64,000 bases of DNA from Gammaproteobacteria bacterium (GTDB taxonomy: Bacteria > Pseudomonadota > Gammaproteobacteria > Pseudomonadales > Azotimanducaceae). Where the stretch lies: positions 1-64,000 of the forward strand of contig JAPOWH010000008.1 of assembly GCA_026707735.1 (NCBI GenBank). The letters are read 5' to 3'. The position numbers were made by a program, and so were the translations under genes. Positions 18,925-27,913 of the stretch are shown piece by piece. The notes below the pieces were generated by a model. It was given only the letters and a program-made list of their open reading frames with translations. It made no database searches and had not been told where the DNA came from. Each line of letters starts with the position of its first letter. Position 1 is the stretch's first letter.

Positions 18925-20028
18925 TTAGTAGATGCCCGGTATGATCCTCTTCGGAGTTTTCTTGCAGTATTGAGCCCATGCTTCTCCATACTTCTTGGCA
19001 CAGAACTGATCGTCGGTACGTTGCCGATGAATGAATAGCCCCACAATGAAAACCACATAGATCCATGCCCAGACGTTGAGAAAGTGTCCGAAAGCCAACG
19101 CCATCGCCAACGCCATCAGAAATTCACCAAAGTAGTTCATGTGCCGCGACGCCCCCCAAAAACCGCTGCACAAGATCTTTGCTTCGCCACTGCCTAGTGT
19201 TCGTGGCGCGATAAAGCCCAAGAATTTCCGATCAGGCCATCTCTTGAATGTGTATTTTTGCCAATTGGACCCCCGAGAGATGACCCAGCCAATCAAGAAC
19301 AGTAGGCAGATACCACCAAGGTAATACAGTGAACCGCCCTCCAAAAATCCAGGGGCGGGAAAGTGAGATAGTCCCCATAGAGGAATTAGGTAGAGATACG
19401 CATAGACAACTAGACAACCCCAAATGAGCTTGAAACCAAGCGTCTCATGAATGATGTCGTAGGTATAGAGCTGAACTCGCTCGAAACTGAAGTAGTCAAT
19501 AACGAAGAATGTCCACATTCCGGCATATACGAGCACACCTAAATTAAAACTCTCGCCATACAGACCAGCATGGTAGGCGGCCCCAGACAGAGCATTCAAG
19601 GAAAGAAGCGTTCCGCCAAAAATGTACAGAACCATTTTGACATCCACGCGATTGCCCAGCTTTGGATTCAATTCCCAGCCGTTCCAAAACTTGCGTAAGC
19701 CATTGCGACCCTTGTCGCGTACGCCAAGCATCAGAACCAAAGTGATCAGGAAAGCCAACACGGTTGATCCCGCTACAGAGTAGAAGGTTGCTCGAAAAAG
19801 CCAGTCTCTGGGAATCCCGCCAACTTCGAACCACCAAACCCCCAAAGCGACGGCAAATACAAGCAACCCATTCAATCGGTAGTTCAGTAGCTCTCCGGTT
19901 TGCTCGTTTCGAACATACCCCTCAACTTTCAGTGCTGGAAGAGTTACATGCAGAAGGACAAGCAACCCGAAAACGACAAATGGCGTAAGAAACGCGTAGA
20001 CGGCAGCAGTTGTTCCCAGATCTAACAT
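18925..20028 (-). CDS. ERG4/ERG24-family sterol C14/C7-type reductase
   Basis: This 367-aa polytopic membrane protein has about nine hydrophobic segments. It belongs to the ERG4/ERG24 family (delta14-, delta7- and delta24(28)-sterol reductases), NADPH enzymes that saturate sterol double bonds. The evidence is the conserved C-terminal half: GSNWQKYTFKRWP, ASRHMNYFGEFLMALAMAL, RQRTDDQFCAKKYG, and the ending YCKKTPKRIIPGIY, nearly the eukaryotic consensus. The open frame extends 65 codons further upstream, but that part is Arg-rich and unlike the family, so I place the start at ATG 20028, just before MLDLGTTAAVYAFLTPF. Which double bond is reduced cannot be told. No other sterol gene is in the window. 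It is divergent from the dihaem protein gene. Confidence 0.85.
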   Translation of the reverse strand: MLDLGTTAAVYAFLTPFVVFGLLVLLHVTLPALKVEGYVRNEQTGELLNYRLNGLLVFAVALGVWWFEVGGIPRDWLFRATFYSVAGSTVLAFLITLVLMLGVRDKGRNGLRKFWNGWELNPKLGNRVDVKMVLYIFGGTLLSLNALSGAAYHAGLYGESFNLGVLVYAGMWTFFVIDYFSFERVQLYTYDIIHETLGFKLIWGCLVVYAYLYLIPLWGLSHFPAPGFLEGGSLYYLGGICLLFLIGWVISRGSNWQKYTFKRWPDRKFLGFIAPRTLGSGEAKILCSGFWGASRHMNYFGEFLMALAMALAFGHFLNVWAWIYVVFIVGLFIHRQRTDDQFCAKKYGEAWAQYCKKTPKRIIPGIY

Positions 20029-20349
20029 TTCGACTCTCTCGCAAGGCAACCCAGAGCGATTCTCATTCGATAGTACACGAAATCTTGTAGTCGAATCATG
20101 ATCATAAATGGGTAATGCATAGCGCTGAGGCTCGAGTCGTTCCGATGCACGAAGGGGTCTCCTCAATGACGAAACTTGGCTACCACTTTGTCCTCGCGTG
20201 AGCGTGCTCTTATACTTGTGCAACCCGTTATGTAGAGGTCCAATTCACTATCCGACTCAGCACCGTGAGTGCAAACCACGGTGTTTACTGCGTGGCATGC
20301 ACTCCTCAGAGATTGCAAGCACTTGAATGGACTATTCCAGTCGACACTC
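20029..20349. other. Divergent intergenic region with a dyad
   Basis: These 321 bases separate the leftward sterol reductase from the rightward haem protein and must contain both promoters. A perfect dyad lies at 20261-20283. An upstream extension of the reductase frame and an extension of the haem protein frame both enter this interval, but neither looks coding. Confidence 0.45.
20261..20283. promoter_or_regulatory. Dyad CACCGTG-N9-CACGGTG, putative operator
   Basis: Two perfectly complementary 7-base arms, 20261-20267 and 20277-20283, are separated by nine bases. The dyad sits 67 bases before the start of the dihaem gene. Size and symmetry suit a dimeric repressor or activator; the regulator is not identifiable. 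Confidence 0.4.
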
Positions 20350-21708
20350 ATGACTAGAGCGCTGAAGACTCGCACTCCATCAAGAAATCCCAGAAAACGT
20401 GCGCTATTGGCGTTAGCCGCAATCATGTTGAGTCTAGTAGCCATTGCTGGACTTGCAGGCAACAAAGACGCTCATCTGAAAACTTCAGCCAAGGAAGGTG
20501 GACACAATTTCCCGCCAACGGCTTGGGACTACGCGCAGTTGGTAGAACCAATCTTGGGAGTTCCACCCAAGGTAGACCTTGGCGAAGCAATAGAAATGCC
20601 CTTGTACGTCGAGGGCGTACAGGTTCACGGTGTTTTCAAAGATTGCGACAATCCAAGCAGACTTGGCAAGGGGTGTATATCAGGTTCTGTTGTACAGAGC
20701 TATGAAGGAAGGACAGCGGAGGGAAGCCCGTTACCAGAGGTTGTCTGGGTAGCATTTGGTCGAAACTCTACTCAGCTTGACATGGGGATAGCTGGGTCTG
20801 TGCAAATGATCGGTTATCACAAGGTTACGGGTGCAACAGCTTTCTTTGAGAGCAGCGATGCAATTGAGCCGTGGGCCTATCTAGACGAGGAAACGCAGCG
20901 ATTGAAGGGAGTCATGCCTTGGATCGACGATCCCGCTGAGTTCAATCGAGCATTCCGCACTCCTGGAGAGATTCAGTGTGTGGGTTGCCACCAAAACGAC
21001 CCATTCGTTCACAACTCCTTCATCGACGCTGCGAGGAATCCAGAGACTGGAAGACCCGTAGTACCGGTCGTACGCACACGAGACTTGGAATTTGAGAGTG
21101 ATTTGCCCTATTACGTAATAGGCGGCGAAAATTGGGACATGAGAACGATCTACATCGAGAGGAATGGGTGCGTAGGGTGTCATAGGATAGGAATGGCAAC
21201 ACTCAACATGTATATGCGGACCGGTTGGAATCCACATGAGGAAATGCCACCAGCTAATCCCGGAAAGTTCAGGGACGACTTCGAGGAGTTGATGGATTGT
21301 TGGACAAACACTCCAGAGAAGACTGAAGACTGTGATTGGATTGTTCCTCCCGCCGGCTCCGCACCGGGACGAATTGTCGGAGATGACTATCCCTTCAAGG
21401 CGGAGTTCAATTTGCCTGGATTGGAAAAGAGTAAAGGAGACGACGGGTTCAATATCAAGCAGGAACTTGGTGATATAGAGGCTGCAATTGAAGAGATTGA
21501 GCACGCAGAGAAAAGTGGCTCGCTTACGTCAGAAGAAGCAAAGGAACAGAGAGAAAACCTGGAGCATTGGATTGAGCTTCTGAAGCAATACCAATCGGGC
21601 TTGGATGAAATAGACGCCGCATTGGCTGAGGGAAAGCTAAATGAGCAGCATGCGTATTTGAAACGAGTTGAGCTAGAGAGTCGACTATTTGGCAAGGGCA
21701 AAGACTAG
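20350..21708 (+). CDS. Secreted protein with two haem c (CxxCH) motifs, family not recognised
   Basis: From ATG 20350 this is 452 aa with a basic N-terminus and a hydrophobic stretch (residues ~17-37) like a Sec signal peptide, so it is probably periplasmic or anchored. Two haem-attachment motifs are visible: CVGCH at about 209-213 and again CVGCH at about 274-278. A Cys pair precedes them (CDNPSRLGKGC). The last ~90 residues are highly charged and predicted coiled coil (many Glu, Lys and Leu). I do not recognise the family; a dihaem cytochrome used in electron transfer is the plain reading. It is divergent from the sterol reductase and may share regulation with it. Confidence 0.75.
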   Translation: MTRALKTRTPSRNPRKRALLALAAIMLSLVAIAGLAGNKDAHLKTSAKEGGHNFPPTAWDYAQLVEPILGVPPKVDLGEAIEMPLYVEGVQVHGVFKDCDNPSRLGKGCISGSVVQSYEGRTAEGSPLPEVVWVAFGRNSTQLDMGIAGSVQMIGYHKVTGATAFFESSDAIEPWAYLDEETQRLKGVMPWIDDPAEFNRAFRTPGEIQCVGCHQNDPFVHNSFIDAARNPETGRPVVPVVRTRDLEFESDLPYYVIGGENWDMRTIYIERNGCVGCHRIGMATLNMYMRTGWNPHEEMPPANPGKFRDDFEELMDCWTNTPEKTEDCDWIVPPAGSAPGRIVGDDYPFKAEFNLPGLEKSKGDDGFNIKQELGDIEAAIEEIEHAEKSGSLTSEEAKEQRENLEHWIELLKQYQSGLDEIDAALAEGKLNEQHAYLKRVELESRLFGKGKD

Positions 21709-21863
21709 AATTTTTGTACGCAAGCTTGGATAGTCGTTAACTGTAGATTTTCTTAGTTGCGTAAGATTCTCACTATTCGCAATCCCAATCCACCCTCCCC
21801 CGCTGAAGTTGTATCCCAAATTTCATGGGGCGATGTATAGTCGGGCGTTCTTACAATCATGTA

Positions 21864-22844
21864 ATGGACTCTAAAGTGCAAAGCGGTCTCAAATACACGA
21901 CTGCTCAAGGTTTTACCGCAATCCGCGACGGCATCCCGTCGAGTGGCGCCGCGAAGCTAATACCTTCCGTCAGCGTAGGCATGGCAGTACGCAAGCCAGA
22001 GTGGCTCCGTGTCCGCCTTCCAAGCGGCAGCAAGTACCGCAAAGTGCATCAGGCAGTAGTTCAAAATTCGCTCAACACCGTCTGCTCGGAATCGCACTGC
22101 CCCAACATCGGCGAGTGTTGGAGCAATGGAACGGCAACTCTAATGCTTATGGGGGCTGTGTGTACACGAGCTTGTCGATTCTGCGCGGTCGACACCGGGA
22201 ACCCCCGCGGTTGGCTGGATGAGAATGAGCCCGAAAATTGTGCTAAGGCAGTGTTGCTAATGAATCTCACGTATGTTGTATTGACCTCCGTGGATCGTGA
22301 TGACCTACCGGACGGAGGCGCTTCGCACTACGCAGCTTGCATTGAAGCCATTCACGACAAAAATCCAAGCACGACGATTGAAGCGTTAACGCCAGACTTT
22401 CGAGGGAATCTCGATTCGGTCGACACCGTGGTTAGCACGTCGGTAAAGGTATTTGCCCAAAACTTGGAGACTGTGCGAGGCCTAACGAGAAGAGTGCGGG
22501 ATCCTAAAGCAGGATACGAACAGACGTTAGAGGTGCTGCGTCATGCCAAGCGATCTGGAGAGGTCTTCACGAAGTCAAGCCTGATGCTCGGACTGGGCGA
22601 GAGCGAAAGCGACGTGATTGAGGCATTTGAAGACTTGCGAAGTCATGAGGTCGATTTCTTGACAATCGGACAATACTTGCGACCCACGAAAAATCACTTG
22701 CCCGTAGCCAAATGGGTGCACCCCGATGAATTCGCCAACTACCGAGAAATCGCATTGTCCTTGGGATTCAGGGACGTTGCAGCGGGACCTCTCGTTCGCT
22801 CAAGCTATCGCGCAGACCAGCTCGCAGCGAAGATGTGTAGCTAA
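21864..22844 (+). CDS. lipA: Lipoyl synthase
   Basis: This radical SAM enzyme inserts two sulfurs into octanoyl groups on lipoyl domains. Both iron-sulfur motifs are present: the auxiliary cluster [12 protein letters not shown] (CX4CX5C) and the radical SAM cluster CTRACRFC (CX3CX2C), followed by [12 protein letters not shown]. The C-terminal [17 protein letters not shown] and the final RSSYRADQ, with the Ser that ligates the auxiliary cluster, are also present. The chosen start, ATG 21864, gives 326 aa and matches the family's N-terminal pattern ([10 protein letters not shown]); an in-frame ATG at 21825 is possible. lipB is not adjacent, unlike in many relatives. Confidence 0.96.
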   Translation: MDSKVQSGLKYTTAQGFTAIRDGIPSSGAAKLIPSVSVGMAVRKPEWLRVRLPSGSKYRKVHQAVVQNSLNTVCSESHCPNIGECWSNGTATLMLMGAVCTRACRFCAVDTGNPRGWLDENEPENCAKAVLLMNLTYVVLTSVDRDDLPDGGASHYAACIEAIHDKNPSTTIEALTPDFRGNLDSVDTVVSTSVKVFAQNLETVRGLTRRVRDPKAGYEQTLEVLRHAKRSGEVFTKSSLMLGLGESESDVIEAFEDLRSHEVDFLTIGQYLRPTKNHLPVAKWVHPDEFANYREIALSLGFRDVAAGPLVRSSYRADQLAAKMCS

Positions 22845-23009
22845 GGCGATGCCGTCCCGTAAAGCAATCCAGTGTGCAAGTGCGCGGATGCCAATGCACA
22901 TTGAACATCCATGATCCAATTACCATTGGCACTACCATCCAAGGGCAAATTGTTAGTGTAGTATTCGCAATTCTGCCAACTCAATCGCCAACCTGAATCG
23001 GGAGTCTAC

Positions 23010-24383
23010 ATGTTAGTTTTTGAATCTTCGGAAAATGCCACACCCATCGAGCTGGTTTCGGCGAGTGACATCAAGGAATGGCGCAAGAACCAAAGCGACC
23101 TTGTGTTGGCTTGGGCTGATCGCTCAAAGTTCAAAGGTTCTGCCAATCACTACTTCACTGTTCCCGATGAGCGTGGTTTCCCAGCACGAGTTGTTGCTGG
23201 AATCGGCAAGTCCGTTAATGTTGAGAGCATCGGATCACTCTCACAAAGATTGCCCGCTGGCGAGTACTGTCTCGACGATGTAGATCCCGCATCTATCTAT
23301 ACACTGGCGTTGGGCTGGGGAATGGGTTCTTACCAGTTTTCCAAGTACAAAACTAAGGAAAAGAAGCCCGACGACAAGCCTCGTCTCTTTGTTGGTCCCG
23401 ATCACGCATCGATCAACGAAGAACTGAGTTCAATGAACCTGGCTCGCGACCTTATCAACACCTCAGCCGGCGACCTGTTGCCCGATCAACTAGAAAGTGC
23501 TGTGGAGGATGTCTGCTCGAAGTTTGACGTGAGCCTGAACGTTACTCGTGGTGATGAGTTGTTGCGAGCAGGATTTCGAACAATTCACAGTGTGGGACGG
23601 GCAAGTTGCTCCGACCCAAGACTTTTGGACTTCACATGGGGAAACGACGACTCGCCCAAAGTGGCAATTCTCGGCAAGGGTGTGTGCTTTGATTCAGGAG
23701 GACTAGATCTCAAGTCTGCAGCCGGAATGCGAGAGATGAAGAAGGACATGGCCGGTGCTGCAATTACGCTAGGACTTGCTCAGCTCATTATGTACCGCAA
23801 CTTAAACGTACATCTTCGCGTCTTGATTCCTGCAGTAGAAAATGCCGTCTCCAGCAATGCCTACCATCCCGGTGACGTCATAACGACATACAAGGGAACC
23901 ACCGTGGAGGTTGGTAATACAGACGCCGAGGGTCGCCTGATTCTCTGCGACGCGTTGGCTCTTGCTGCCGAATCTCAACCAGAACTCATGATCGATTTTT
24001 CAACCCTGACAGGTGCTGCCCGAACAGCAGTTGGAGCCGACATATCAGCAATGTTCTCGAACGACGACGAAGTTGCCAATGGCCTTTTGGAGGCGGGAAA
24101 CGACGTTCTTGATCCAATTTGGCGCTTGCCTCTATACGCCGGCTATCGAGAGTCGTTGAAAAAGTCCATCGCCGATCTGTCAAACATCGGTAGCCAATCG
24201 ATGGGCGGTGCTATAACAGCGGCTTTGTTCTTGGAGCACTTTGTAGCGGGTACTCCATGGGTTCACTTCGATTTAATGGGCAGCAACACTAGCACGAGAC
24301 CTGCACATCCGTCCGGTGGAGAGGCGATGGCATTGCGCGCCGTCTTCCACTACCTACAACAACGGTATGGTGTCGCAAGCTAA
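23010..24383 (+). CDS. Leucyl aminopeptidase family M17 protein
   Basis: This 457-aa cytoplasmic zinc/manganese aminopeptidase removes N-terminal residues from peptides. The metal-binding signature NTDAEGRLILCDAL is complete. The region GKGVCFDSGGLDLKSAAGMR, followed by MKKDMAGAA, supplies the remaining ligands and the catalytic Lys. The N-terminal domain (~1-150) is short and divergent, as in PepB-like members. The C-terminal HPSGGEAMALRAVFHYL is near the usual end. It stands alone between lipA and cysS, with gaps of 165 and 97 bases. Confidence 0.93.
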   Translation: MLVFESSENATPIELVSASDIKEWRKNQSDLVLAWADRSKFKGSANHYFTVPDERGFPARVVAGIGKSVNVESIGSLSQRLPAGEYCLDDVDPASIYTLALGWGMGSYQFSKYKTKEKKPDDKPRLFVGPDHASINEELSSMNLARDLINTSAGDLLPDQLESAVEDVCSKFDVSLNVTRGDELLRAGFRTIHSVGRASCSDPRLLDFTWGNDDSPKVAILGKGVCFDSGGLDLKSAAGMREMKKDMAGAAITLGLAQLIMYRNLNVHLRVLIPAVENAVSSNAYHPGDVITTYKGTTVEVGNTDAEGRLILCDALALAAESQPELMIDFSTLTGAARTAVGADISAMFSNDDEVANGLLEAGNDVLDPIWRLPLYAGYRESLKKSIADLSNIGSQSMGGAITAALFLEHFVAGTPWVHFDLMGSNTSTRPAHPSGGEAMALRAVFHYLQQRYGVAS

Positions 24384-24480
24384 CCACAGCGAACAAAAAC
24401 AGACTCAGATTGTCCATAGTGTGGTCCGGCCATTTCGGCGGGCCCGGTACTACCCCTTACTTATGCACTGAAACTCTTTC

Positions 24481-25893
24481 ATGGTGAAGGTCTACATTTA
24501 CGACACCAGAGCGCGCCGCAAGCGTGTGTTCGAACCCATCGACTCAAGCAACGTGACCATCTACGTTTGCGGACCAACGGTCTACGACTACATTCACATC
24601 GGTAACGGACTGTCAGCGGTCGTGTTCGATGTGTTTGTGCGATTGATGCGTATCGTGTATCCAACAGTAACCTACGTGCGCAACATCACCGACATTGAAG
24701 ACAAAATAATCGCTGCATCGTTGGAAAACAATGAACCGTACGACGAACTAACAGAGCGATTCGTTGAGGCATTCCACGAAGACATGGACGCACTGTATGT
24801 ACTTGCTCCCGACGTAGAGCCACGTCCCACAATGCTTCTTCCAGAAATTACCGACATGATCGAGAGGCTATTGGAACGGGGCCACGCATACGTAGCAGAG
24901 GGCCATGTGTTATTCAGTGTGCAGTCATTTCCCGAATATGGCAAACTGTCAAATCGATCTCTGGAAGACATGATTGATGGCGCCAGGGTTGAGGTTGCGC
25001 CCTACAAGCGAGACCCCAAGGACTTCGTATTGTGGAAGCCATCGTCCGCAGAATTGCCAGGTTGGGCGAGTCCGTGGGGCCGAGGCCGGCCAGGTTGGCA
25101 CATAGAGTGCTCAGCCATGATTCGAGAACACTTGGGTCCTACGATCGATATACACGGCGCGGGCAGCGACCTCGTCTTCCCTCACAACGAAAATGAGATT
25201 GCACAGGGACGCTGCGTTGAAGACGGTGTCGACTATGTCAATTACTGGATGCACAACGGAATGCTAAATCTAGGTGGGCGCAAAATGTCCAAGAGCCTAG
25301 GCAATGTTGTTTCAATCAAGCACCTGCGATCGTTGCATAGCAACGAAACTATTCGTTACGCCCTATTGACCGGACACTACCGACAAAGCCTTCTTTGGAA
25401 TGAACGCCTTCTTGACCAATCTCGAAGGAGTATTGATACGCTCTACCGATCCTTACGTCATGTGGCGGAGAAGACCGGCGCAGAAGAGCGAACGTGCGCG
25501 GATTTCAGCCAGTCGCCTTTGGAGATCTTTCCTGATTCCGTGGTGGCGGCTCTGTCCAACGACTTGCATACGCCAAAGGCTCTTGCTGAACTTCATGCAA
25601 TTGCAAGGGAGATTCAACAGACGCAAAATACTGGCACGATGCGCCAACTAGGTGAGAAACTGCTTGCTGGGGCCTGGTTGTTAGGCCTCTTGAACCGCAC
25701 CCCATCAGACTACTTCGGATCGTCCGAACAGATAGATGCAGAAACTATCGAGAGCATGCTGGTAGAACGGGATGAAGCGCGCGCGAGGAGAGACTTTGCG
25801 AGAGCCGACGAGATTAGAGCGGAACTCGCTTTGCGTGGGATCGAAATCGAAGATACGAAAGACGGAACAAGGTGGTCGAATCGTGATCGATAG
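24481..25893 (+). CDS. cysS: Cysteine--tRNA ligase
   Basis: This 470-aa class I synthetase charges tRNA-Cys. The zinc ligand Cys is in VCGPTVYDYIHIGN near residue 30; the HIGH motif reads HIGN, a variant known in proteobacterial CysRS. Other zinc ligands are in WHIECSAM and in FPHNENEIAQ (HHENE in most homologues; the ligand His and Glu are kept). The KMSKS loop is KMSKSLGN. The C-terminal anticodon region (LAERDEAR-like VERDEARARRDFARADEIR) is complete. It starts ATG GTG at 24481. Confidence 0.96.
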   Translation: MVKVYIYDTRARRKRVFEPIDSSNVTIYVCGPTVYDYIHIGNGLSAVVFDVFVRLMRIVYPTVTYVRNITDIEDKIIAASLENNEPYDELTERFVEAFHEDMDALYVLAPDVEPRPTMLLPEITDMIERLLERGHAYVAEGHVLFSVQSFPEYGKLSNRSLEDMIDGARVEVAPYKRDPKDFVLWKPSSAELPGWASPWGRGRPGWHIECSAMIREHLGPTIDIHGAGSDLVFPHNENEIAQGRCVEDGVDYVNYWMHNGMLNLGGRKMSKSLGNVVSIKHLRSLHSNETIRYALLTGHYRQSLLWNERLLDQSRRSIDTLYRSLRHVAEKTGAEERTCADFSQSPLEIFPDSVVAALSNDLHTPKALAELHAIAREIQQTQNTGTMRQLGEKLLAGAWLLGLLNRTPSDYFGSSEQIDAETIESMLVERDEARARRDFARADEIRAELALRGIEIEDTKDGTRWSNRDR

Positions 25894-26035
25894 GGATTGG
25901 GTTCCCTTTCCGTGTAATTCGTTTGTTGTGGGTACTGTCTTTGAAGGACTCGATCCTACGACGTACAAAGCCTAGCGGGTACCGTGTTGGCAATGGGCAC
26001 TTCAATGACTAAAGACAGTGGAAAGCGATCACTTC

Positions 26036-27724
26036 ATGTCTGAAGCGCTCGGCAACATGCTCAACTCGGGTTCAAACTTCGGACGACCAACTCGTGTCGC
26101 AGTTTTGGTCGGTTTGCTCGGTTTTGCGCTAAATGCAGTTGCCGCAGGCACGTATGCACCCCTAGACACTCCTGCGTCAATGCCTCTTGAAGGGACAATC
26201 AAAGTCATCGGCACTGATCTAAACCTTACTGAGGTACACAGGGATACGTGGCTACCGTCAGCCGGAACCACGTTGCCGGTAATGGAATTTGATGTGATTT
26301 CTGTCGATCGTTCCGTCGTTCCACGACCGCGTTCGCTCCAAATCTCGACCCATTCGCTATTCGACTACATTGTGAGTCCCGGAAAGTCTTGGTCCGATGG
26401 CGACGAGAACTGGGCTAGCCTTCCATTCACACTCATAAACCGGTGGGTGAATTGCACGCACAACGGCCTCTTGAAGTTTCGATTCGACGAATCTCAAATC
26501 GATCAGGCGTCAATTCGGATTGATCAAGAGACGTGCCACTTTCACAAATTCGATATGTCAGGAGATGTTCAAATCGATTTCGCATTGCGCGAAATCGACG
26601 ACAAGGAAGAACTGCGTGAAGAATTTCTGATCGAGACTGACGGTCGATTGCCAACCGCGACTTTCGACGACTTTACTGCAACGTACGAAGTAGACGCCGA
26701 AGATTTCTTGGTTGGATTGCCCCGCGACCACGATCTCGCCGTGGCGGGAATTTTCTACGAAGGAGTCCACTACCGCACGGAATGTCGGACTCGCAACGAA
26801 CCATACCCCTATTGTGATCACATGCTGTTGACTTCGTTTTCCACAGCAAAATCCGTCTATCCGCCGCTTGTATTGATGCACCTCTCATTGAATAGGCAGC
26901 CTCCTGTCAATGATGAGAATGTCGTTGACTACTTGCCAGAAACTGGAGACTCTCCAGGATCTTGGGACAACGTAACGTTTGATCACTTAGTGGACATGAC
27001 ATCAGGAAACTTTGAAGTCGACTTTCCGTTGATTGATCCCGCACCTGGAAACTTCTATGGTTTGGTTGACGCAGCAACAAAACTTCAAGCCGCTTTGTCA
27101 TGGGAGAACGGGGCAGAAGCTGGAACTCGATTTATCTACCAAACCGCTGACACCTACATTCTCGTTACAGCTTTGGATCGATTTCTGCAATCCAATGGAT
27201 ACGGTTATAGCGATTCGTTTGCGTTCGTGGTCGACCGCATTTACCGTCCGCTAGGGCTGTCGCCAGCTGTATTAGCCACTCGTAGAACCTATGAAGCCGA
27301 TCAACCCAACACGGGAAGAGCGTATGGCGGCTACGGCATGTGGTGGGATACCGACTCCATCGTCAAGCTTGCTCGTTTCATGTTGTTGAGCGATGGAACC
27401 GTGAATGACGAGACACTCATCGACCCGACGCTCCTGAACGCAACTCTGCAACGTCTTGAATCTGATCCAGGCATAGATACCCGGGTAGTGGGCATGCGCT
27501 ACAACAACGGTATGTGGGCCATTCCCGCGCACGAGCTAGGCACGGATCTCGAAGATTGTGAGACCTGGGTGCCAAACATGAGTGGCCTATCAGGAATTCG
27601 GGTTTTTCTAATGCCGAACGGAATGATTGTCTACTATTTCAACGATGCCCAGCTCTTTCCTTCATACCCGGTCATTTCGTCTTCCAATCAAGTGAGTTCA
27701 CTGTGCGAGGATGACCTGGACTAA
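26036..27724 (+). CDS. Secreted serine beta-lactamase/penicillin-binding family (class C fold) protein
   Basis: From ATG 26036 this is 562 aa; a GTG six codons upstream is also possible. A signal peptide precedes AVAAGTYAPLD. The first ~200 residues form a separate, probably beta-sandwich, region. Then comes the serine hydrolase domain: STAK (SxxK, in LLTSFSTAKSVYPP) carries the nucleophile, and YQTADTYIL stands at the YxN position, so Asn is replaced. The C-terminal segment MSGLSGIRVFLMPNG lacks a clear K/H-T-G. It is therefore a PF00144-type esterase or peptidase relative rather than a proven beta-lactamase. Location is periplasmic or outer-membrane associated. The TonB receptor gene follows on the same strand. 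Confidence 0.78.
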   Translation: MSEALGNMLNSGSNFGRPTRVAVLVGLLGFALNAVAAGTYAPLDTPASMPLEGTIKVIGTDLNLTEVHRDTWLPSAGTTLPVMEFDVISVDRSVVPRPRSLQISTHSLFDYIVSPGKSWSDGDENWASLPFTLINRWVNCTHNGLLKFRFDESQIDQASIRIDQETCHFHKFDMSGDVQIDFALREIDDKEELREEFLIETDGRLPTATFDDFTATYEVDAEDFLVGLPRDHDLAVAGIFYEGVHYRTECRTRNEPYPYCDHMLLTSFSTAKSVYPPLVLMHLSLNRQPPVNDENVVDYLPETGDSPGSWDNVTFDHLVDMTSGNFEVDFPLIDPAPGNFYGLVDAATKLQAALSWENGAEAGTRFIYQTADTYILVTALDRFLQSNGYGYSDSFAFVVDRIYRPLGLSPAVLATRRTYEADQPNTGRAYGGYGMWWDTDSIVKLARFMLLSDGTVNDETLIDPTLLNATLQRLESDPGIDTRVVGMRYNNGMWAIPAHELGTDLEDCETWVPNMSGLSGIRVFLMPNGMIVYYFNDAQLFPSYPVISSSNQVSSLCEDDLD

Positions 27725-27913
27725 GGATCCTGAGAGGTCTTCGGTTCTGAAGGAAAACATCTGACATTGGAAACCTGTGCGCGCAAATCGCCTGTTCGAA
27801 GACTCGATTAGTATGAAGCAGATTCATTCATACACCCAGATTCCTAACATTCAATTCATACTATGTTTGCTATGCTCTCTCGTTCGAATCTAGACGAAGG
27901 TGTCAGGCAAACA

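Noticed and set aside
24420-24445. GC-rich hairpin-like text after the M17 aminopeptidase gene
   Set aside because: The arms do not pair well and no T-run follows, so I do not call a terminator.
27725-27913. Possible cobalamin riboswitch ahead of the BtuB-like receptor
   Set aside because: No B12 box or long structured leader is visible, and the interval is short.
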